Positions 59,133 through 64,000 of a stretch of 64,000 bases of DNA are shown here, one piece after another. The stretch's first letter is position 1, and every line of letters starts with the position of its first letter. The position numbers and the translations under genes are program-made. The notes below the pieces were generated by a model. The model was not told the origin of the DNA. It made no database searches and was given only the letters and a program-made list of their open reading frames with translations. This DNA is from Marivibrio sp040218065 (lineage in GTDB: Bacteria; Pseudomonadota; Alphaproteobacteria; UBA8366; Aestuariispiraceae), in NCBI RefSeq assembly GCF_040218065.1, contig NZ_JAVJQE010000013.1:310001-374000 (forward strand), given 5' to 3'.

Positions 59133-60920
59133 CTACCCCTTCTTCACCTCCGGCGGCAGCTGGACCTTGATGTGCACGTCGCGCAGTTGGCTCTCCGAGA
59201 CATTGGACGGCGCGCCCATCATCAGGTCCTGGGCCATCTGGTTCATCGGGAAGGCGATGACCTCGCGGATGTTGTCGGCGCCGGCCAGCAGCATCACGAT
59301 CCGGTCGATGCCGGGCGCCGAGCCGCCGTGCGGCGGCGCGCCCAGCTTGAGGGCGCTGATCATGCCGCCGAAGCGCTCATCAACCACCTCGGGTCCGTAG
59401 CCTGCGATCTCGAAGGCCTTGTACATCACCTCGGGCAGATGGTTCCGGATGGCGCCGGAGCTGAGCTCCACCCCGTTGCAGACGATGTCGTACTGGAAGG
59501 CCTTGATCTCCAGCGGGTTCTGGGTCTCCAGCGCCTCCAAGCCGCCTTGCGGCATCGAGAAGGGGTTGTGCGAGAAGTCGACCTTGCCCTGGTTGTCGTC
59601 GAATTCGAACATCGGGAAATCGACGACCCAGCAGAACTTGAACGCGCCCTCCGGAATCAGATCCAGCTCGTCGGCGATCTTGGTGCGCGCGACGCCGGCG
59701 AACTGGGCGGCGGCCTTCTCCTTGCCGCAGACGAAGAAGCAGGCGTCGCCCGGCCCGACGCCGGCGGCCTCGGCGATCTTGGCGATGCGGCCTTCGTCCA
59801 AATTCTTGGCGATCGGCCCGGCGGGTCCGTCCTCCTTCCAGACGATGTAGCCGAGACCGGCCTGCCCTTCCTTCTGCGCCCAGCTGTTCAGCTTGTCGAA
59901 AAAGCTGCGCGGCTGACCGGCGGTCCCCGGCGCCGGGATCGCGCGCACGACCGAACCTTCGGCGACCAGCTTCGCGAAGATCTTGAAATCGGAGCCGGCG
60001 AAGGCCTCCGACACGTCGGCGATGACGATCGGATTGCGCAGGTCCGGCTTGTCGGAGCCGTACTTCAGCATCGCCTCGTCATAGGCGATGCGGGGAAAGG
60101 GCGGCGCGGTGACCTGACGGCCGTCCGCGAACTCCTCGAAAACGCCGTGCAAAACCGGCTCAATCGCAGCGAAAACATCGTCTTGCGTGACGAAGCTCAT
60201 CTCAAAGTCGAGCTGATAGAACTCGCCCGGGCTGCGGTCGGCGCGCGCGTCCTCGTCGCGGAAGCAGGGCGCGATCTGGAAGTAGCGGTCGTAGCCCGCC
60301 ATCATCAGCAGCTGCTTGAACTGCTGCGGCGCCTGGGGCAGCGCGTAGAACTGGCCCGGGTGCAGGCGCGAGGGGACCAGGAAGTCGCGCGCCCCCTCGG
60401 GGCTGGAGGCGGTCAGGATCGGCGTCTGGAACTCGCGGAAGCCCTGCTCCACCATCCTCCGGCGGATGGAGGAGATGATGTCGGCGCGCAGCTTGATGTT
60501 CTCGTGCATCTGCTCGCGCCGCAGGTCGAGGAAGCGGTTCTTGAGGCGGATCTCCTCCGGATAGCCGGCGTCCTGGTTGACCGGCATCGGAAGCGAGGCC
60601 GCCTTGGAGAGGACGTCCATCGACTGGATCTGCAGCTCCACCTCGCCGGTCGGGACCTTCGCGTTGATCGTCTCGGCCGAGCGTTTGACGACCTTGCCGT
60701 AGACCGAAATCACCGATTCCAGGCTCAGCCCCTCGAGCTCCGCGAACAGCGGGCTGGAGGTGTCGATCACGCATTGCGTGATCCCGTAATCGTCGCGCAG
60801 ATCGACGAACAGCAGATTGCCGTGGTCGCGCTTGCGGTGGATCCAGCCGGCGAGGCGGACTTCCGCATCGGCGTGGGACAGGCGCAGTTCACCGCAGGTG
60901 TGAGACCGATAGGGATGCAT
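59133..60920 (-). CDS. aspS: Aspartyl-tRNA synthetase (non-discriminating type)
   Basis: This 595-residue class II enzyme attaches Asp to tRNA. It has the N-terminal OB fold (LAGWIHRKRDHGNLLFVDLR), motif 2 (FRDEDARADRSPGEFYQLDF), the GAD insertion domain and motif 3 (GGSAPGIDRIVMLLAG). His33 in RDHG is the residue seen in non-discriminating AspRS, which also charges tRNA-Asn; E. coli has Leu there. It therefore probably works with GatCAB. The ATG at 60920 gives the standard MHPYRSHTCGEL start. Confidence 0.95.
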   Translation of the reverse strand: MHPYRSHTCGELRLSHADAEVRLAGWIHRKRDHGNLLFVDLRDDYGITQCVIDTSSPLFAELEGLSLESVISVYGKVVKRSAETINAKVPTGEVELQIQSMDVLSKAASLPMPVNQDAGYPEEIRLKNRFLDLRREQMHENIKLRADIISSIRRRMVEQGFREFQTPILTASSPEGARDFLVPSRLHPGQFYALPQAPQQFKQLLMMAGYDRYFQIAPCFRDEDARADRSPGEFYQLDFEMSFVTQDDVFAAIEPVLHGVFEEFADGRQVTAPPFPRIAYDEAMLKYGSDKPDLRNPIVIADVSEAFAGSDFKIFAKLVAEGSVVRAIPAPGTAGQPRSFFDKLNSWAQKEGQAGLGYIVWKEDGPAGPIAKNLDEGRIAKIAEAAGVGPGDACFFVCGKEKAAAQFAGVARTKIADELDLIPEGAFKFCWVVDFPMFEFDDNQGKVDFSHNPFSMPQGGLEALETQNPLEIKAFQYDIVCNGVELSSGAIRNHLPEVMYKAFEIAGYGPEVVDERFGGMISALKLGAPPHGGSAPGIDRIVMLLAGADNIREVIAFPMNQMAQDLMMGAPSNVSESQLRDVHIKVQLPPEVKKG

Positions 60921-61041
60921 CGACAAACGCTCCGACTTTTGCGAGGGCTGAAAAACCGGGCGGAAAGGGCCCGTTCGGGGGGCGTTTGTCAAGGGCGGGC
61001 GCGCTCCGAAAAGAACGGATGCCACTGATTAAAATGACCTC

Positions 61042-61725
61042 TTACATCTCAAGTACACTTGCCGCCTTTCCCTCTAGGCGCTCATCGAGATCATCACGAA
61101 CGGCTATGGGCAAAGATAAAATATTCGCATCAAACGAAGATGCGCAAATATCGCTTAAATACTCGTCTACCTCGGAAAATATAAAAACACAATCTTCCAA
61201 CTTACTAGTTTGACAAACAATATCCACAGGCTGACTAACAGCTGTCAAAGTTGCGTAAGCCGAGCCGTGCGCTATCGGAGATAGAACATTATAGGGATTC
61301 TCATTTATTCTCCTTCTCTTTTTCAGAAGCCGATTCATTCTCTTGTCAAATGTAGCATGAAAGTTAACAAATGTATTACGAACCTCTTTTGGTAGCTTTG
61401 CCTGCGCTCGGAAGTCTCTAGCAGCTGTCCACTCCAAATTATGATCCTTATAGTATAGAAATTGATGAAAAAGCTCATAGTACAAACGCAGCGATAGCGC
61501 AGAAGGTCTCAAAAACCCGAACGCAAATAGAGTAAAGGACTCAATCGCAGCAGAATTTGCACCTTCGACCAGTATTTTTATATCCCGATCATCATAATAT
61601 TTCAGAAAGTACTCTAACCAAGCGAGTGATAATTTCAAACTATCCCCTGCTTTCTCTAGAACTTTTTCTCTTTCTTTCAAATCTCGGTCTATACTTATTA
61701 AGCATTCACTTATATTATTTATCAC
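61042..61725 (-). CDS. Helical protein of unknown function in the ParA operon
   Basis: I do not recognise this 227-residue protein. It is helical, with a central segment (ESFTLFAFGFLRPSALSLRL then YYELFHQFLYYKDHNLEW) that recalls helical domains of HEPN-type toxins in a loose way, without a clear R-x4-6-H motif. The GTG at 61725 overlaps the previous gene's stop (GTGA) and follows GGAGG at 5 bases. A longer start (61737) lacks a ribosome site. It is the last gene of the operon. It may be the effector or an adaptor. Confidence 0.7.
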   Translation of the reverse strand: MINNISECLISIDRDLKEREKVLEKAGDSLKLSLAWLEYFLKYYDDRDIKILVEGANSAAIESFTLFAFGFLRPSALSLRLYYELFHQFLYYKDHNLEWTAARDFRAQAKLPKEVRNTFVNFHATFDKRMNRLLKKRRRINENPYNVLSPIAHGSAYATLTAVSQPVDIVCQTSKLEDCVFIFSEVDEYLSDICASSFDANILSLPIAVRDDLDERLEGKAASVLEM

Positions 61726-62204
61726 TTTAGCCTCCACATATTTTGGTGTTCTTTTCTATAATTGATGTTCTCAGAAATGGAGTGATAGCAATGTAAAACA
61801 GCGCTTTGACCAAACAAATTAATAATCTTTTTAAGCCAGGGCTTGATACCACGGCGGTTATCAAATCGAGGTATTGGCCTTTCTTTTTCCAGTTTCTTTA
61901 ATTCAAAGGTCATATAGTCGACAAAATCAGAGACCGTCAATCGAAGGTCACTTCGTCTGGACTTATTTATATACTCAACAAGATCCTCTTCTTTATCCTC
62001 AAACATGCTATTAGACTCACTGACTGTTCCTTCAATGAAATCAAAACTTGCAACAACTTCATCCTCTGCATGGCGCACAATATCAACGAAGGCTTCAAAC
62101 CCAAGCGACTGCATTAGAACATAAAACTGCTTCAAGTCACGCTCTGATAAGTCAAGCAGCGCCAATGCACTTATAATGCGAAATTCGCCGTGCCTACTGC
62201 TCAT
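61722..62204 (-). CDS. Small protein of unknown function in the ParA operon
   Basis: This 160-residue protein is helical and acidic, with EEDLVEYINKSRRSDLRLTV near the middle and a basic helix GIKPWLKKIINLFGQ near the end. No family is recognised. The ATG at 62204 follows GGGAG, and it starts 2 bp after the ParA stop. Codon use is AT-rich like its neighbours. It could link the ATPase to the last protein. Confidence 0.7.
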   Translation of the reverse strand: MSSRHGEFRIISALALLDLSERDLKQFYVLMQSLGFEAFVDIVRHAEDEVVASFDFIEGTVSESNSMFEDKEEDLVEYINKSRRSDLRLTVSDFVDYMTFELKKLEKERPIPRFDNRRGIKPWLKKIINLFGQSAVLHCYHSISENINYRKEHQNMWRLK

Positions 62205-62206
62205 AC

Positions 62207-63055
62207 TCACACTCCCAGTTGCGTGCCTATTTCGTCGCAAAGCGCATTAATCTCTCGGCGCAGAACACCAGACCACGATACTTTCTTATCCGTAGCGAAG
62301 CCAGTGTATTGCGGATCGGCTGCGAGGAGACGGGAGTACACCAAACGCTCATACAATACGTTCGGGCCATAGATCGGATGTGCGCGCAGTTCTGCCTCTG
62401 CGGACGAAGGCGAAGAGCCTCGCTGAACACCATTTATTACCGTATAGTGGGGAGGGGCAATTTTAAGATGCGCTAGCAATTTGTTTACGAGTTCAATGCC
62501 GAGGACGGAATATCTGTCCGGCCTTACTGGTGAAAGAATTGCATCTGAATTTTCCAAAGCGCACTTTGTTACGAATGAACTGCTCGGATTGCAGTCTAGC
62601 ACTATCAGATCATATCTTTTTTTGCATTCGTTAATGAATCTTTTAAAGAAAGTGCTCGCCACGTTAAGCTGTTGAGGGTCATCGATTAAAGAGTATTTTA
62701 CCAAAGTGAAATCTCCGACTATTAAGTCTATACGACATGGAATACCCCCCTTAATTCTTTTTAACGTTTTGGCGATTTCTGTTGAATCTGGAGGTGGGGA
62801 ATCCGATTTCTTAACTTTAAAAAAATCATCTGCAGGCGCAGGCTCAAAACACCTCAGTATCGTTCTTTGCTCATCGACAAGCTCTTCATATTGATCCCTA
62901 CCAATTACTGCTTGAGTTAGGTTAAATTGAGCATCCATATCGATTAGAAGAACGTTTTTTCTTCTTCGAAAATAAAAGTTTCTAAAAACGTGCGCCGATA
63001 TGGTCGTCTTCCCTACGCCACCTTTCATGTTCAGCACTGAAACAACTTTTCCCAT
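62207..63055 (-). CDS. ParA/MinD-family ATPase
   Basis: This 282-residue protein has the deviant Walker A of ParA (MKGGVGKTT, residues 10-18, signature Lys11), an A' motif (VLLIDMDAQFNLTQAV) and a Walker B-like LIVLDCNPSSSFVTK. The usual ParA partition partner ParB is absent. The first gene of a tight three-gene operon, it more likely positions or activates the downstream proteins than partitions a plasmid. The ATG at 63055 has GGGGCGAG before it; an ATG 12 bp upstream lacks a site. Confidence 0.85.
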   Translation of the reverse strand: MGKVVSVLNMKGGVGKTTISAHVFRNFYFRRRKNVLLIDMDAQFNLTQAVIGRDQYEELVDEQRTILRCFEPAPADDFFKVKKSDSPPPDSTEIAKTLKRIKGGIPCRIDLIVGDFTLVKYSLIDDPQQLNVASTFFKRFINECKKRYDLIVLDCNPSSSFVTKCALENSDAILSPVRPDRYSVLGIELVNKLLAHLKIAPPHYTVINGVQRGSSPSSAEAELRAHPIYGPNVLYERLVYSRLLAADPQYTGFATDKKVSWSGVLRREINALCDEIGTQLGV

Positions 63056-63077
63056 CACTCGCCCCATAAAGATCAGA

Positions 63078-64000
63078 TCATTTTTGCCTCTCGGAGAGCG
63101 TATCATAGATGTATTGTTGGTATTCACACAACCCTTGCTCCATCCAGCTGAGCGGGCCGGGCTTCGCCAGCGGCGCGCGGGTTCCGCGGTGGATGCTTTC
63201 CACCAAGCCGCGGTCCTCGTCATTCACCCGGTCGAAGAAGGCGACGGTCTCGCGCAGGTAGGTCTCGACGTCGGGCAGCGCGCGCAGGCGCTCCGGCGCG
63301 ATCGACGCGCCGAAGCGGACATGGACCTGGTCGACCGCCCGCGGCATGAGGGAGAGCCACCACAGATGATCGGGCGCGAGCACGAACATCGTCGCCGGGA
63401 AGACCGTCGGCATGATCGAGGTGCAGCGCAGATCGCCCGACAGATGCTCGTTCTCCGGCGGCGCCACGCCGTATTTGGCGTCCGGGTCCTTCGGGAAGGT
63501 CTGGCAGGTGTAGGCGGGGTGCGGCGGATGGGGGAAGCGCACCTGGTCGACCGGGCACCACGCGCCGACCGTGCGGCGGTGCGCGACCGGCAGGTGGTAG
63601 CTCTCCATGAAGTTCTCGGCCAGCAGCTTCCAGTTGGTGCGCCAGACATGGTCCTGCGTCACCGCCTGGAGGTAGCCCTCCGGCCGGTAGGGCGCGACCG
63701 CCTCCGTGAGCGGCGCGAGGCGCGCCGCCAGGTCCGGCGGGTCGGCGGCGAGGCTGACGAAGACGAAGCCAGACCACTCGGCGCAGGCGATTTCCGGCAG
63801 GCGCATGTCGGCCTTATCCAGGCCAGGCATCTGCGGCGCGCCGACGAGGCGTCCGTCCCGCTCGTACGTCCAGCCGTGATAGGGGCAGGAGAAGCGCTTG
63901 CCGCAGCGCCCGGCCTCCGGCCCGTCGGGCAGCAGCAGCATCAGGCGATGCAGGCAGACGTTGGAGAAGGCGCGGATCGAGCCGTCCGCCTGGCGCATGG
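63078..64000 (-). CDS. Rieske-type ring-hydroxylating oxygenase alpha subunit, 5'-truncated
   Basis: The visible ~307 residues start inside the Rieske domain. The two cluster motifs are C-x-H (VCLHRLM) and CPYHGW. The catalytic domain holds the iron ligands in ENFMESYHLPVAH and a later Asp in NDEDRGLVESIH. The gene begins beyond the window. Such enzymes hydroxylate aromatics or demethylate betaines; the substrate is unknown. The last ~20 codons (SWMEQGLCEYQQYIYDTLSE) are AT-rich unlike the rest, marking the island junction. Confidence 0.9.
   Translation of the reverse strand, partial: MRQADGSIRAFSNVCLHRLMLLLPDGPEAGRCGKRFSCPYHGWTYERDGRLVGAPQMPGLDKADMRLPEIACAEWSGFVFVSLAADPPDLAARLAPLTEAVAPYRPEGYLQAVTQDHVWRTNWKLLAENFMESYHLPVAHRRTVGAWCPVDQVRFPHPPHPAYTCQTFPKDPDAKYGVAPPENEHLSGDLRCTSIMPTVFPATMFVLAPDHLWWLSLMPRAVDQVHVRFGASIAPERLRALPDVETYLRETVAFFDRVNDEDRGLVESIHRGTRAPLAKPGPLSWMEQGLCEYQQYIYDTLSERQK

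Larger units (their letters stand above)
61021..63142. mobile_element. AT-rich island with a three-gene ParA module
   Basis: Composition changes abruptly just upstream of the aspS start region, near 61020, and returns to GC-rich at about 63142, inside the Rieske gene's last codons. It holds three tightly packed minus-strand genes. I see no integrase and no flanking direct repeat. Its right edge coincides with the 3' end of the Rieske gene, which suggests insertion at a gene end. Confidence 0.65.

Noticed and set aside
61021..63142. ParA operon as a plasmid partition locus
   Set aside because: No ParB-like gene, no clear parS-type repeats and no replication gene; the flanks are chromosomal genes.

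Overview
This is a GC-rich chromosomal window from an alphaproteobacterium. A marine Rhodospirillales-type organism fits best. The grounds are the high GC with strong purine-rich ribosome binding sites, a DUF1127 protein, a recJ-glpX-hom block, a sigma54-driven hook gene, a non-discriminating-type AspRS, and a gene matching the DMSP lyase DddP at its metal-binding and catalytic positions. No plasmid or phage backbone is visible. Two short, clearly AT-richer islands interrupt otherwise ordinary chromosome.

Layout. 1-6.1 kb: the end of a TRAP transporter gene, bioY with a good terminator, a cupin, a TauD/TfdA dioxygenase, then a TPR/beta-barrel (SLAM-like) gene paired with a FecR-domain gene. 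6.1-14.8 kb (minus strand): sulfotransferase, glycosyltransferase, parC, a NicO/DUF1007 metal-uptake pair sitting between recO and parC, recO, and a conserved-looking protein of unknown function. 15-22.4 kb: a BisC-type molybdoenzyme, an LpxR-like outer-membrane enzyme, a membrane cyclic-nucleotide-binding protein, tRNA-Glu, an orphan flgE with a sigma54 promoter, and a divergent CDF exporter/MerR metal-resistance pair with a CzcN-like remnant. 22.5-31 kb: recJ, glpX, hom, a repeat-rich acidic exported protein, a SEL1 lipoprotein, an AlaC-type aminotransferase and a PAS protein. 31-34.4 kb: a soluble multi-PAS histidine kinase/NarL-type regulator operon. 34.9-49.4 kb: redox and stress genes (glutathione peroxidase, LigE-like GST, DUF1127, double cold-shock protein), then ornithine cyclodeaminase, NUDIX, cysK, an XRE regulator, a LuxR-type solo, an ornithine/lysine decarboxylase operon, penicillin acylase and L-serine dehydratase.

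49.5-52.6 kb is the first AT-rich island. It holds an OLD-family nuclease overlapping a compact UvrD-like helicase, which is the Gabija (GajA/GajB) anti-phage arrangement with an unusually short helicase. 52.7-59.0 kb is a plus-strand run: CopD-like protein, EamA exporter, haloacetate dehalogenase, sulfatase, class II aldolase and dddP. It looks like a catabolic neighbourhood for marine organosulfur and organohalogen compounds.

59.1-64 kb: aspS, then the second AT-rich island (about 61.0-63.14 kb). This is a tight three-gene minus-strand operon of a ParA-type ATPase and two proteins I do not recognise, followed by a Rieske dioxygenase gene that runs off the window. The last ~20 codons of the Rieske gene already have island-like composition, so the junction lies inside or exactly at the 3' end of that gene. 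This ParA module is the best candidate here for something undescribed.
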